From the NCBI GenBank assembly GCA_022316685.1, contig JAKJHU010000461.1:103104-167103 (forward strand): a stretch of DNA of 64,000 bases, read 5' to 3'. The stretch is from Progne subis subis (taxonomy: Eukaryota > Chordata > Aves > Passeriformes > Hirundinidae). Shown here in pieces: positions 31,620 through 42,815 of this stretch; position 1 is the first letter of the stretch; each line of letters begins with the position of its first letter. Below the pieces are notes generated by a model that worked only from the letters and a program-made list of their open reading frames with translations, was not told where the DNA came from and ran no database searches. Position numbers and translations under genes: made by a program.

Positions 31620-32668
31620 TCATGTGAGACCTCCGTGAAAAGCTCTTCCCACACTGGGGACACTCGTGGGGCCTCCCCCAGTGTGGATGCGCCGGTGGGT
31701 GGAGAGCGTGGAGTTCCGTGTGAAACCCTTCCCACAGTCGGGGCAGCGGAAGGGCCTCTCCTCTGTGTGTGTCTGCTGATGTTCAAGGAGCTTGGAGCTG
31801 GTCAGAAACCCCATCCCACACTCAGAACACTTGTAGGGCCTCTCCCCAGTGTGGATCCTTTGGTGCATGGTCAGGTAGCTACGGCGCCTGAAACACTTCC
31901 CACATTCCCCACACTTGTATGGCCGTTCCCCAGTGTGGATCTTCTGGTGCTGGGTTAGGTTGGAGCTCTGTCTGAACCTCTTCCCACATTCTCCACACTC
32001 ATAGGGCCTCTCCCCAGTGTGGATCCTCTGGAGGCAGATAAGGCTGGAGCTGTGGCTGAAGCTCTTCCCACATTCCCCACACTCATAGGGCCGTTCGTCT
32101 GTGTGGATCCTCTGGTGGAGAAGCAGGTCGCTCCGCCAGCTGAAGCTCTTTGCACACCCAAAGCACTTGTGGGGCTTCTCCCCATCATGAAGCTGCTCAT
32201 GGACCACCAGGTCTGAGCTCTGGCTCCATCTCTGGCCGCCTTCCTGGCACAGGGTGGCTCTTTCCTCCTCAGATCCTCGTGATCTGCTTTTGCAGTCTCT
32301 TCTCACGAGGGATCGCCAGGACTTTTCCTCCCCGTTGGATTCCTGCCCCGTGGAGCCGCTCAAAACGGCCTCTTCCACGAGGATCTGCCGTGGGCATTTG
32401 TCCTCCCTGGTCTCCATGCTCAGCTCCTTGTCTGGGGGAGGAAGGACAAGGAGAGGATGGGATTTGCCTCCGTGCCAGAGGGAAGGGGAAGGAGATCCCC
32501 TCAGTGCGTCCCCGGCAGGACGGCGTCGGCTGCGGGGTTGTCCTGCAGCCGGGGCCATGCTGGGCTGGGAGATGGAGCAGGAGAGAGGGGGAAAGGGGCA
32601 CTGACTTCCTCCTCACCTGCCTGGCTGTCCTGGGGCACCTTCCTCTTCCTCACAGCCTCCTCCTCCAT
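31620..32668 (-). CDS. ZNF1: C2H2 zinc-finger protein, songbird-expanded type, last finger frameshifted
   Basis: Two coding exons on the minus strand: 32668-32617 ([17 protein letters not shown], phase 1 donor G|GTGAGG) and 32431-31620 (acceptor CCCCAG|ACAAGG, giving Asp across the junction). A strong acceptor lies upstream of the ATG, so a 5' untranslated exon must exist. The linker region ([11 protein letters not shown]... [14 protein letters not shown]) is followed by six C2H2 fingers with TGERPY-type linkers. Finger 2 has lost its first His (LICLQRIH). In the linker before finger 7 a 1-bp deletion near 31673-31680 (CTGGGGGAGG) shifts the frame, so the protein ends with unrelated residues and the seventh finger, still visible out of frame at 31606-31672, is lost. 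It is the most intact of the three copies. It is probably a nuclear DNA-binding protein; the target is unknown. Confidence 0.82.
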
Positions 32669-32819
32669 CCTGCGAAGGTTTGGGAATTGGAAATCCTGTC
32701 TGGGGGGAGAACAAGGGATGAGCATGTTGAGTTTGATGGTCTCTCTGCCCAAGTCCATCTCTAGAAGTCACTGGGCATCTGGGGTCCATAAAAAACAGGC
32801 AATAGGGAGTGAGTGGATC

Positions 32820-34065
32820 TACACTGGGATCAACTGGGAGTGACTGGGAACATGATGAGAGGGACTGGGACTATTCCAGGGGCAACTGGGATAATACTGT
32901 GAGAAACAGGGAACAACTGGAACTTTGATGGGGGAAATTGGGATCATACTGGAATCACAGTGGGAAAAGCTGGGTCCATGCTGGGAAGAACTGGGATCAC
33001 ACTGAAGGTGATGGGAATCATACTGGGATTGACTGGGAGTGGCTGTGAATAACTGGAATCATGCTGAGAGCAACTGGGATGAAGTGGGGGTGACTGGGAG
33101 CATGCAAGGGGTGACTGGGACATACTGGGAGAGACAGGGGGTCACTGGAATCATACTGGAGGTTACTGGGGTCATGCTGGGATTGACAGGGAGCAACTGG
33201 GAATCACACTGGGAGCCACTGGCATCACACTGGCAGTGACTGGAATTAGACTGCAAGTGACTGGAATCCTACTGGGATCATACTGGGAGTGACTGGAATA
33301 GTACTGGGAGAGACTGGAAAGATGCTGGCCATGACTGGAACCATACTGGGGGTGACTGGGTGCAATGGATCATACTGGGAGTGACTGAGATTTTAGCGTG
33401 ACTCACTGGGATCATACTGGGAGTGACTGGAACCATACTGGGAGTGACTACGGGTCCCACTGGGATCATCCTGGGAGCCACTGGGATTACAGTGGCTGTG
33501 ACTGGATCCTCACTGGGGGTTACTGGGAGCTGCTGGGCCCATTGTGGCAGGAAACTGTGAACACACTGGGAGCAACTGGGATCAACTGCAAGGTGCTGGA
33601 ACCATGCTGAGGGGACTGAGATCACAACTGGGATCATACTGGGAGTGACTGGGAGTAACTGGGAAAGAATGGCATCATTCTCAGGTAACTAGAGCCTTAC
33701 GGGGGCAACTGGGAGTGACTGGGAATGACTGTGAGCATGCTGAGGGCAACTGGGATATACTGGGAGGGTCTGGAACCATACTGGGGGAACTGGAACAACA
33801 CTGGGAACAGAAGGGACCATGCGGGGAATGACTGGGACCACACTGCAGGAAACTGGGAGTGACTGAATCTACACTGGGAGCAACTGGGCGTGACTGGGAC
33901 CATGCTGAGAGGGACTGGGACTATTCCAGGGGCACCTGGGATCATACTGGGACCACAGTGGGAACAGCTGCGACCATGCTGGGGAGAACTGAGGGTGATG
34001 GGAATCATACTGGGATTGACTGGGAGTGGCTGTGAGCAACTGGAATCATGGTGAGTGTGGAGTCC
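32820..34065. repeat. ACTGGGA array with 10-11-bp spacing
   Basis: About 1.25 kb of degenerate units such as ACTGGGATCAT, ACTGGGAGTG and ACTGGAATCAT that repeat every 10 or 11 bp. Relatives lie at 53780-55080 (1.3 kb) and 60000-60245 (inverted, contracted to 245 bp). It lies just upstream of the ZNF1 5' exons. Confidence 0.9.
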
Positions 34066-34645
34066 CTGCAGCCCCTTGCCATAATACCTAGGGCCTGGCC
34101 TTGGCAGGACAGATCATAGAGTCACCTGCCCAGCCTGAGACAGAGAACTTCCCAATGGGGCTCTGGACACGATGGTTTGCCTCAGTTTCTCCCCTCCCTG
34201 ATTCCCCTGGCCCTTTGGTTTCTCCTTTCCTCTGGGTCTCCATTGCTTTGGGGTTCCCGGGGACTGGCCCCGTTTTCCCTAGAGGACACTGACCATTCCT
34301 GCCCTTTGCTCTGCCCCCGTGCCTCAAGGTCTTGGGCTGCTGAAGCTCACACTTGAGCTGCAGACCGGCACACGTGCTCCCCTTTCCAATCTGGATTCCC
34401 CTTGGGCTTCTGGAAATAAACCTGGCTGGAACTGATCCAGTGCCAAGGCCTTCTGGCCTCTCCTTGCTGAGCTGCCCACGTGGCGTGTGTGCATGTGTGA
34501 GCTTGACTGCTTCGCCTGAGCTTCCCAAGCGGCCTTTCCACCGCAGAGGCTTATCGGCTCTGGGCTTCAGCTCCACTCCCAAAAACCACAACGCAACACG
34601 CTTTGGCCCAAAATTACCCAAATGGGCCTAAAATCTCCAGCACCT
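34066..34645. repeat. ~550-bp dispersed block, copy 1 of 4
   Basis: A non-tandem block running from CCTTGCCATAATACCTAGG to GGCCTAAAATCTCCAGCACC. It contains GGAAATAAACCTGGCTGG, which could act as a poly(A) signal on the plus strand. Near-identical copies: 50893-51433 (inverted), 55087-55670 (direct) and 59400-60001 (inverted). It may be an old transposon or LTR, but no terminal repeats were recognised. Confidence 0.85.
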
Positions 34646-34649
34646 GGAC

Positions 34650-35095
34650 TGAGACCCAGACCAAGATCAGCACCAGAACCGGCACCAGCACCAAGACTGA
34701 GACCGACACCGAATCCGAGACCGGCACCAACAGCGGCGCTGCTCTGGGACGGGCACCGAGACCAAGACTGGGACCAGAACCGACACCAGAACTGAGAGCG
34801 GCACCGCTGCAGGACCGGGACCAGGACCGGAACCAGTACACCGCAACTGAGACCGGCGCCACAGAGGCACCGGCACCGGGACTGACACCAAGACCGTAAC
34901 TGACACCACAACTGGCACTGGCACCAAGACTGAGACCAAGACCGGCACCGGAACCAGCACCGAGACTGGCACCGCTCCGGGACTGGGACCCAGACTGAGA
35001 CTGGCACTGGGAGCACTCCGGGACCAAGACTGACACCGCTACCGGCACTGGGACCTGGACTGTGCTGAGATCAACACTGAGACCAGGACTGAAGA
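34650..35095. repeat. ACCGGC/ACCGAG hexamer-type array
   Basis: Degenerate units of about 6 and 12 bp (GACCGGCACCGAGACTGAG-like). Other blocks lie at 37060-37345, 37705-38235, 55670-56150, 56440-57035 and 58970-59440. Long frames through it encode Ser/Gly/Arg/Val repeats and are not genes. Confidence 0.9.
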
Positions 35096-35099
35096 CAGC

Positions 35100-35700
35100 A
35101 AAGAAGGGCTCAAAAGTCACCAAAAACACCCCTCAAGAGACCAAAAAATGGCAGAAAATGGCCCCAAAATGATCAAAACCTGACTAGAAATGTACCCAAA
35201 ATTACAAAAAATGGCTCAAAATGACAGAAAATAGTAAAAAAATGACCAAAAGTCCTCTTTAAATGTACCCAAAAATGAGACAAAATTGCCCTAATTTACC
35301 CAATATGACAGAAAACGCCACAAAAATGGCCAATAATGGCCCAAAAGTGACCAAAAATAACTCAAAAGTGACAGGAAATGCCCCAAAATACTGCAGGATG
35401 GAGGACAGCCTGGAGGGACACAGAATTCCAAAAATTCAAATTGCCCAAATTGCATCAAAAAAGCAAAATTAAAATAAAAACTGAAAAAAGCAACAAAAGA
35501 GCTAAAAAAAGAAAAGCCTTGAAAATTCCTCCAAAAATGCCAGCAATATTCCCCAAATTTCAAAAAATTCACCAAACCCAACAAAAAACACCCAGAAAAT
35601 AAAAAACAAAAAAACAATCAAAGAAACAAGCAACAAAACCCTTAAAATGCCCAGAAATATATTTTAAAAATCCCCTCCAAAATCCCCCGACCTCCCAGAA
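35100..35700. repeat. A-rich CCAAAAATG-type array
   Basis: About 600 bp of degenerate AAAATGNCCCAAAA units; the right-arm partner is 58330-58960. It lies between RAB4-like exon 2 and the ACCGGC array. No RAB4 exon 3 was found in it. Confidence 0.85.
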
Positions 35701-35736
35701 TTCCCAAAATCCCGAAAAATTCCCAGAATTTCCTAC

Positions 35737-36754
35737 ACTTGCTCTTGATGAAGGGCTGCAGCAGGCAGGACTTGCCGGTGCTGGCACTGCCAATCACCAA
35801 GAACTTGTAGAGGAAATCTGGAAAAAAAATCCCACGTTTGGACCCAAATTGCCAAGATTTCCTAGATTTGGAACTAAATTTCCCCAAATTTCCCATGTTT
35901 GGACACAAAATTCCCCCAAAAACCTCTCTAGAGATCTCAAAATACCCACAGATGGACCTGAAATTCCCCAAATTCCTGCATTTGCCCAAAAATTCAAAAA
36001 ATTTCCCAATAGAAAACCCAAAATTGCCCCATTTCGACCCCAAGAATTCCCCGTACAGAGCCCCAAATTCCAAAAACATTCCCTTGAAGGATCCCAGAAT
36101 CTCCTTACAGAGATACTGAGAGCCACCCAGACCCCCTTGGATCCTTTATTGGCTCCCCCAGACTCCTAGAGAGCCTCTAGAGCACCACAAGTCCCCCCCA
36201 AATCCCCTCTAGAGACCCCCAGGCCCCCATAGACCACCCCGAGCCGCCCCAAAATTCCCCCGAGAGACTCCCAGAGCCGCTCTAGATCCCCGCCCCAGAT
36301 CCCCTATTGAGACACCCAGCCCCCCTCGGACCCTCTATAGATCCCTCATATATCCCCTATAGCGCCCTCAGACCCTCTCTGGAGACCCCAAGACCCCCCC
36401 AAATCCCCCACAGGGACCCACAGATAACCTCAGACCTCCCCGGAACCGATAGAGGCCCCACTCAGACCCCTATAGATCCCCAATAGACCCCTCAAACCCA
36501 CAAAGCCCCTATAGAGACTCCCCGACCCCATTTAGGGACCCCCCCGAGCCCCTATACGGACTCCTCTGGACCCTCTAGAGACCCCCCAGACCCCTAGAGA
36601 GCCCCTATAGAACCCCCCCCAAACCCCTTAGCGACCTCCAGACCGCCCTAAATTACTTAGAGACACCCCAAATCCCCTAGAGACCCCCAGGTCCACTCAG
36701 ACCCCTCAGGATCCCCGAGAGATCCCCCATTGCCCCACCGTAGCTCTCCGACAC
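35737..36754 (-). pseudogene. RAB4-like gene, exons 1 and 2, left arm
   Basis: Exon 1 (36754-36739) encodes xSESY and ends in a GTGGGG donor. Exon 2 (35817-35737, 81 nt) begins after a TTTTTTTCCAG acceptor and ends AAGT|GTAGGA. Joined across the phase-1 intron, the reading runs through YDFLYKFLVIGSASTG and then KSCLLQ, matching the start of Rab4 GTPases (RAB4A/RAB4B), where the same intron positions and the same 81-nt exon are expected. The P-loop GxxxxGKS is intact here. The position of the expected ATG is GTG, with no upstream in-frame ATG, and no further exons were found, so it is a 5' gene fragment. HQF of Rab4 is QPF here. The Gly-Ser-Ala order favours RAB4B over RAB4A. The intron of 921 bp is made of low-complexity sequence. 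Confidence 0.8.
36160..36720. repeat. C-rich array in RAB4-like intron 1 (G-rich on sense strand)
   Basis: Degenerate units of about 20 bp such as CCCCTAGAGACCCCCC and CCCCTATAGA. On the gene's sense (minus) strand it carries many GGGG runs spaced by 1-7 bases. Partner: 57400-57960. 35830-36120 is an A-rich part of the same intron. Confidence 0.88.
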
Positions 36755-37030
36755 GCGGGAGCCCCGTCGGGGACCAGAAACAAAGATGGCGGCACTCCGG
36801 GGAAGCAACTTCCGAGCACTCTGCGCATGCGCCAGAGACAACGCGCCAGCAGATAGGCGGGGCTCAATGGAGAAGAGAGCTGCGGCCAATGAAAGCGCGG
36901 GGAAGGAATGAAATGAGGCGGGCTCAGGGAAAGCGCAGGGCCCGGCAGGGGAAAGGGGCGGGGCCAAGGAAAGGGCGGGAAGGAGGAGCAGAGTGGGCGT
37001 GGCCAAGGGGACGCGCCCTCCTACAAGGGC
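36755..37030 (-). promoter_or_regulatory. CpG promoter of the RAB4-like unit, left arm
   Basis: CpG-rich with GC boxes (GGCGGGGC and GGGGCGGGG near 36955-36965), CCAAT on the minus strand (GCCAATGAAAG complement near 36890) and a YY1-like AAGATGGCGGC at 36785. It directly precedes exon 1 and is conserved in the right arm (57070-57344), including the GCGCATGCGC-like box near 36825. Confidence 0.7.
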
Positions 37031-37059
37031 TCGCTTTGCCCTAAAATCACCCAAAAGGG

Positions 37060-38235
37060 TCTGAAATCTCCGGCACCGAGACTGAGATCAGCACCAGAAC
37101 CGACACCAGCACCAAGACTGAGACCGACACCAGAACCGAGACCGGCACCGCTCTGAGACCGAGACTGAGATTGGTACTGGGAGCACTCCGGGACCGAGAC
37201 CGGCACCGCCTCCGGTACCGGGAACGCTCCGAGACAGAGTCCGAGACCGAGACTGAGACAAGGAGTGGAACGGGAACCGGCACCGGCACCAAGAATGGCA
37301 CCGCTCCGGGATCGAGATCGACACCGGGACCGGAATCAGCACCGGGAGCGCTCCGGGACTGAGACTTGAGACTGGAGGCGGCACCGGGATGGGGATCGGA
37401 CCCCGAATCACTCCGGGATTGGCTCCAGGATCGCTCCGGGACCGCCGCGTTCGCTCCGGAGAGTTTTGGCCGCACACCCGGGCGGCACTGGGAGGGAGCC
37501 CTGGGCCGGGCGGGACCGCCTCGGTTCGCGTCGTTCCGGTGCAGCCATCCCGCTCCATATGATCCCAGTTTGTATGATCCCAGTCTCTGTGGTTCTGATC
37601 CATGCGCTGCCAGCCTGTGAAATCCCAGTCCGTGTGATCCCAGTGTGTACAATCCCAGCCTACAAGGTGCCAGTCCGCATGATCCCAGTCTGTCTGGTCC
37701 TGCATGGCACACACTCCAGGGCTGCCAGTCTCGGTGCCAGGCCCGGTTTCAGTCCCGGCCTCAGTCTCGGTCTCGGATCAGTGCCGGTCCCAGTGTCGGT
37801 ACCACTGCCTGTCTTGGTCCCGGAGTGCTCCCAGTGCCAATCTCATTCTCGGTCCCAGTACCGGAGCGGTGCCAGTCTTGGTGCTGGTTCTGGTGCCGGT
37901 CTTGGTCTCAGTCTTGGTCCCAGTTCCAGTTCTGTTGCCGGTTTCAGTCTTGGTATCGGTCTCAGTCCCGGTGCCTGTGCAGTGCCGGTCTCAGTTCTGT
38001 CGTTGGTTCTGGTCCTAGTGTTGGCCCGGCTCCCGGAGCAGTGTCGGTGTCGGTTCTGGTGTCGGTTCTGGTGTCGGTTCTGGTCCCAGTCTTGGTCTCA
38101 GTGCCGGTCCCAGAGCAGTGCCACTCTTGGTGCCAGGCTCGGATCCGGTGTCAGTCTGAGTCCTGGTGCTGGTGCCGGTTCTGGTGCTGCTCTTGGTCTC
38201 GGTCTCTGTCTCGGTTGTGGTCGTGGAGATTTTAG
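37060..38235. repeat. ACCGGC arrays flanking a 15-bp-type minisatellite
   Basis: 37060-37345 and 37705-38235 are ACCGGC-type arrays. 37346-37555 is a GC-rich non-tandem block. 37556-37704 holds about ten diverged 15-bp units (GATCCCAGTNTGTAN). The inverted partner is 55670-57035. The same block order appears at 29455-30260. Confidence 0.85.
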
Positions 38236-38239
38236 GCCA

Positions 38240-38640
38240 GTTTGGGTGATTTTAGGCAAAACTGGGGACACTTAGCGGGGATTTTAGGCACCTTTGATTG
38301 ATTTTTGGCCAAACCTGGTGGGTTTTAGGGTGGATTTTAGGTAATTTTGCATTATTTTAGTCCCATTTGGTTGATTTTAGGCAAAATCTGGTGGGATATA
38401 GTCCAATTTGGGTGATTTTTGGATAAGCAAGGCAGTTTTACTGTGGATTTTAGATAATTTTAGATGAATTGAAGCCTATTTGCTTGGGGTTTAGACCCAT
38501 TTGGGTGATTTTAGGCCAAATATGGTGGGTTTTACACAGAACTTTTGGTCACTTTAGGTGATTTTAAGCCAAACCAGGTATTTTCAGGGTGGATTTTACG
38601 ACCTTTGGTGAGATTGAAGTGTGATTTGAGGGCATTTTTG
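38240..38640. repeat. T-rich GATTTTAGGC-type degenerate array
   Basis: About 400 bp of units such as GGTGATTTTAGGCNAAA. It marks the inner end of the left inverted-repeat arm. Confidence 0.75.
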
Positions 38641-39689
38641 CGTGGGCTTTTGTGCAAAGAGCATATTATATGGCTCTACGCAAGATATTAACTATATGTA
38701 TTATGTTGTATTGATTAGTAATGTTGTATTAATATTTTGATAGTATGGTAAATGTAGTTTTGTCGTTAAAATGTAGGTTTTATATACCAACCACAGGAAA
38801 ATATAAATCTTTCAGAGAAAAAAAATTACGACTTCCTTATCAGAAGAGACCAACTTCTCCTGCCTTGCTCAGACCCAAAAAGACACCACAGAGATTGAGG
38901 GGAAAAAGTGACACTAACCAGAGAGAATTCTTTGGTTTGAATGGAATTTATGCATCAAGTATGAAATGTATGAATATTCAACAGGCTATTGCTTTTAAGA
39001 GATAATCCTTTGTTAACGGGCTCCTTCTTCAGAGCTTTTTGCTCAGGAAGGCACCCAGACATCTGTTACTTTGTTTTTATTGTCTCCTATTGTCCTAAAC
39101 CAAATTGTTCCATTTCTTTATTACCCTAATTCGATTTCTATAACCATTTTTATTACTATTGAACTTTTAAAATTTTAAAACAAGTGACTGGCGTTTTTCA
39201 CAGCCCTGACCTCAAATCCAGCCCCAGTTCCAGACCCTTCCTAAAGCCGCAGCCCTAAACCCAAGGCCACGTTTAACGCTGACCTTACACCCAGCCCCGA
39301 TTCCATGAATGTGCCTCCTGAGGGGAACTTTGGGCCGTGAGTTGAGCTCAGGGACCTTGAGCTGAGGCTCAGGTGACACCATTGTCCAGTGATCCCAGGT
39401 CTAGGGAGAAGGAAGCAAGGCTGAGGGAGAAGAATGAATGCAAAAAGCCAAGCGCAGAGCTGTGCTGAGAATCATCCCTGGATTTTTCTACTTAATCTCT
39501 CTGCCACTCTCTTGTTTCCCCCCACCCTTTTTCGGGGCTCTCCGACTATCACAGATCTGAGGAGGCCCAGGGAGGATCACTCTCCCTCTTATCACTCTTC
39601 CTCTCTGTCCTCCTCCCTTAAATGTGGGGGGTCGGATGGTCCCTGTCTCCCTCCATTCATTGGGGTGACCTCCTGAGAATCCCCTGGCG
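38641..39689. other. AT-rich to mixed DNA, no gene recognised
   Basis: An open frame at 38745-39005 (86 codons, basic) has no recognisable domain and AT-rich composition. Its status is unknown and it is probably chance. No other feature is supported. Confidence 0.5.
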
Positions 39690-40165
39690 TGAGAGGGACA
39701 GAGGCACCGGGTGCTCTCCGTCCTCCTCAGCTTCCTGAGGGGGGCCAGGTTCATCTCCATCCTCCACTCTGGGGGTCAGCTCATGTCTGTCCTCCTCGTC
39801 CGCAGTGGATGGGGGCTGGGTCGTTTCTGTTCGTGCTGTCCTTGGCCATGGGCTGGAGGAGGTCTCTGGAGCGGAGTTTCTGGTGGGGTCTCCGCACCTT
39901 TGTTTTTACCCTTTGCTAGGATCAAGGTCTATGGTGGGGATGAGGGCATCAGCTCATCTCTGCCCTCCTCTCCTCGCTGCTGCTCCTCCGCTATGGAAGG
40001 GGCGGGTGGTGTGTGTCCTCATTTTCGGTGGGAATTTGGGCCATCAGCTCATGTCTGTCCTTGTCCCCGCAGTGAATGGGGCTGGGCTGTCTCCATTTGT
40101 GCTTCCCTTCGTGTGGGCTGGAGGTGCTCTCTGTGCAGCGGAGTTTCTGCCAGCGCAGCAGTCAG
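39690..40165. repeat. Dispersed ~130-bp module, inverted copies of 28555-28860
   Basis: At least two units (around 39778-39905 and 40050-40160) share CCGCAGTGGATGGGGGCTGG followed by GGCTGGAGG and GGAGTTTCTG. These are complements of the motifs at 28.6-28.86 kb. Confidence 0.7.
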
Positions 40166-40301
40166 CACCCGAGAGAATGGGAGACGCGGCCGGCGCTGCC
40201 GGCACCCGGGACTGCGGGACATCACATCCTGCCAGCTTTCAGGGGAATGGCTTAAATCATGGAGCGTGACAACTTCCCCGGACATGCTTTGTGAAACAGA
40301 A

Positions 40302-40372
40302 GGTTTAATAAAGGAAAATAGTAAACATAAACAGAAAATTTAATAAAGGAAAATAGTAAACATAAACAGAAA
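40302..40372. repeat. 35-bp direct repeat, two copies
   Basis: TTTAATAAAGGAAAATAGTA followed by AACATAAACAG occurs twice in tandem. It contains AATAAA twice and may be the edge of an old LTR. The surrounding 40166-41089 shows no other recognised feature. Confidence 0.8.
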
Positions 40373-41089
40373 AATAAAATGCAAGTCGAACACAGTGCAG
40401 AGACCATCCTGACACTGTTACGGCAGTCCCAAAAAAGCTCTTTGGTTCTTTTGTGTAATCCCTTTAGTACTGAATAGTCTAGGTGGGTTCCACTGGCAAA
40501 TTGCCAGTAAGGAAAGGTACAAACTTTGAAGGACAGTGACAAGGTCCAACAGGTGCTTCTCTCTTGGCATTGAGCCAATGACAAAGAGAAAGACACAGAA
40601 CTTTCTAGTTTGGTTTCCTTTTATGTTTCAGGTCAACTGAACCCCTTTTCCTTATACAGAAATGCTGACTCGGGAGTGGGGGGTGCATGACTCCAAGAGG
40701 GGACCCTGACAATATCCCAAAATGCTGCTGCTGCCCCGCACCATGTGGCCTCAGGCAGAGCCGAGTGGGGCGGGTGGTCGGGGCCGGGGAGACCCTTCCT
40801 AGCGGCGTGCCCCCTCTCAGCCCAGCCTCTGCGAAAGCGCAGCAGCAGCGACAGAGACGGCAAGAGAGGGGAGCGTGCGAAGCCTCAGGCAACTACAAAG
40901 CACAACAGAAGCGGCACCGCGTTCCCTGCCTCCCCCAGCACAGGAAAATTCACCCGGTAAAGCGTGGCCAACATCTTGTAAGCTGGGAAAGCCCTACCAG
41001 CCACTGCCACCGCTCCTACAACAGCCCCAACTCCCGTCTGCTGCGGGCCCTCGTACGCTGAGACTGTACTAGAGAAAAACCTAACTACA

Positions 41090-41700
41090 CGTGATACGGA
41101 GGATGTTTATGGATATAGAAATACAAGATTTTAGAAGCAGCTGTTGGTGATTTTGTAGAAGTAGAGAAACTGCTTGTACTGAGAACACATAGAAGATTCG
41201 CTATGAAGCCTGGTTGTTAGGTAGTTACTGAGTAGAAGTCATACAGGTAAGATGTATAATGTTGGAACTCAGCAAAGCGGGACCTAGGGATTTGTCACAA
41301 ATAGACAAAGCAGACTTTGTGGCTTGAATCCAGCAAAATCAAGCTCCTAATTTTTGGCAAGAGCAAAGTGACCTGAAAAAGACCCAAACCTCCACTGTGC
41401 CTGCCCAGAAGCGAAGATCAACCTGAGGAAGACATCGGCCTTCCTCCCAAGAGCCCAGCTCAGGAGCACCAGGAGCTGTGACAGCTAATTAGAATACAAA
41501 GCGAGAGAAGGCGGGGAATGGGCGGGTGGGGGAGGTGTGGGTTTGTGGGATCAATGTGTATTTAAACCTGGACCTTGCTCTGACCAGGGACGCACGGTTT
41601 GGAGGAGACATCCCCCCGTGTGTCCCAGCTGGACAGAAAACATACCTGCTGTACGATTTCTAATTGTAAAGTCCTTATTCTACGCTTCCCACGAGTAACC
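41090..41700 (+). mobile_element. LTR-like segment related to the ERV3 LTR (low confidence)
   Basis: The stretch contains AATTAGAATACAAAGCGAG and GGAATGGG near 41490-41525, similar to AATTAGCATACGAAGCGAGG near 42540 in the ERV3 5' LTR, and then a TATTTAAA box near 41560. Ends were not determined. 41701-42116 has nothing that I can name. Confidence 0.35.
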
Positions 41701-42116
41701 CCATCCTGAGGGGCCCCGAGCAGCGCCGCGCCCCCCACACCGGGCCCGGAGAGCAGAGCACGGGCAGGATGGCCGCGGGGAGCGGCGGGCGTCCCTCCCA
41801 GCCACGCTGCCACAGCCCACTGCCCGTGGGAATGCAGATGGTCAACAGGCAGAAAAAAACCCAGAAAGGACTCACCACAGAATTATGCTTTCAACAATCG
41901 GACACAACAAATAGCCACCATTAAAACAAATATCCGTTCTAATACTGTTTCTAAATACTCTCAACAGTTTAGTCCTAACAATAGTAAACTCTCTTCTTTT
42001 CAGGTGTGCATTGAAGTTACAATATAATGCTATGTGATATTCAAAAATGTGGGTTTAATTAGACAATTTTTTCTGCATAAAACTCATCATCATTTACATG
42101 CTGTTTTTTACCCTCC

Positions 42117-42794
42117 TGAGACATTAATTTTGAGGATCTAAGGATTTTTTAGGAAAGTTAAGATAGTAAGTTGCTGAATTAGCTGAAGTAGATAGGTAAT
42201 CTTTGTTAGCAGTTAACAGAAGCCGGATCTTAGATAAGCTACCCTGGATCTTGTAACTCATTTCTTGTCAGGTTTATGTTTATGTAGCTGTGTTTGTAAT
42301 GAAAAACAAAATGTGGTAAATAGGACATAAGATAGCTGCAGATTTCCTGCTTAAGGACCCATTGAACACAGGAAACTGTAAATTCTACCAAGGATCCATT
42401 TGTCATGAATGCATTGAAAAGGTAGAAAGGTCAGGACGAGGAAGACTCATCTTACTTCCTCATTTTGGGTGACCCCTCCCCAGAATAGACCCCCGACTCA
42501 TTTTAAGAAACAAAGTACGCATGCTTAATAGCCTCTTTGCCAATTAGCATACGAAGCGAGGAATGGGAGGTGACAGGGGTATGAATATGTATTTGTATTT
42601 TGGATATTCAACACTTTTGTAAATAAAAGACTTTGTAATTACCTGTGAAATTCGCAGTGCGAATTAGGGAAATATCCCACATGCTGCCCGGCCGTAATAA
42701 ACATACACTTTCTAACTTAAAACTTAGAGAGTTTTTGTCCGTCCACAGTTGGGTATCGATACTAGATCAATACCCATATTTCTTTAATAAATCA
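42117..42794 (+). mobile_element. ERV3 5' LTR (678 bp)
   Basis: Runs from TGAGACATTAA to AATCA. It matches the 3' LTR (50083-50539) over most of its length but carries about 200 bp (about 42385-42605) that the 3' LTR lacks. AATAAA signals are at 42620 and 42695. Confidence 0.9.
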
Positions 42795-42797
42795 TTT

Positions 42798-42815
42798 TGG
42801 CGAGCCAGGCAGGAG
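42798..42815 (+). promoter_or_regulatory. ERV3 primer-binding site, tRNA-Arg-like
   Basis: TGGCGAGCCAGGCAGGAG, three bases after the LTR, matches the complement of the 3' end of vertebrate tRNA-Arg(ACG) at 17 of 18 positions. Confidence 0.8.

Larger units (their letters stand above)
31052..38240. repeat. Left arm of large inverted repeat
   Basis: Matches 55640-62253 in inverted orientation in block order: ZNF flank, ZNF, ACTGGGA array, 550-bp block, ACCGGC array, A-rich array, RAB4-like exon 2, G/C-rich intron, RAB4-like exon 1, CpG promoter, ACCGGC arrays. Local length differences are large in the arrays. The spacer is about 17.4 kb. Confidence 0.85.

Noticed and set aside
35100..35730. RAB4 exon 3 downstream of exon 2 (also searched at 58330-58960)
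   Set aside because: Only A/T-rich degenerate repeat is present. No reading resembling the switch I region or the WDTAGQE motif of Rab proteins was seen.
32617..36754. In-frame RAB4-ZNF fusion protein
   Set aside because: RAB4 exon 2 ends in phase 1, and the acceptor before the ZNF start would need phase 2. Joining gives a shifted frame and a stop.
34567..38275. Ser/Gly/Val/Arg-rich frames of 100-270 codons, also at 55637-57052 and 58936-59496
   Set aside because: Translations of ACCGGC-type arrays, readable on both strands and all frames, so not coding.
38745..39005. 86-codon basic open frame
   Set aside because: AT-rich, no signal, no domain, no exon context. Kept only as a remark in the region entry.
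39205..39300. Interstitial telomere-like sequence (CCTAAACCC and similar)
   Set aside because: Only scattered similarity to CCCTAA, with no run of hexamers.
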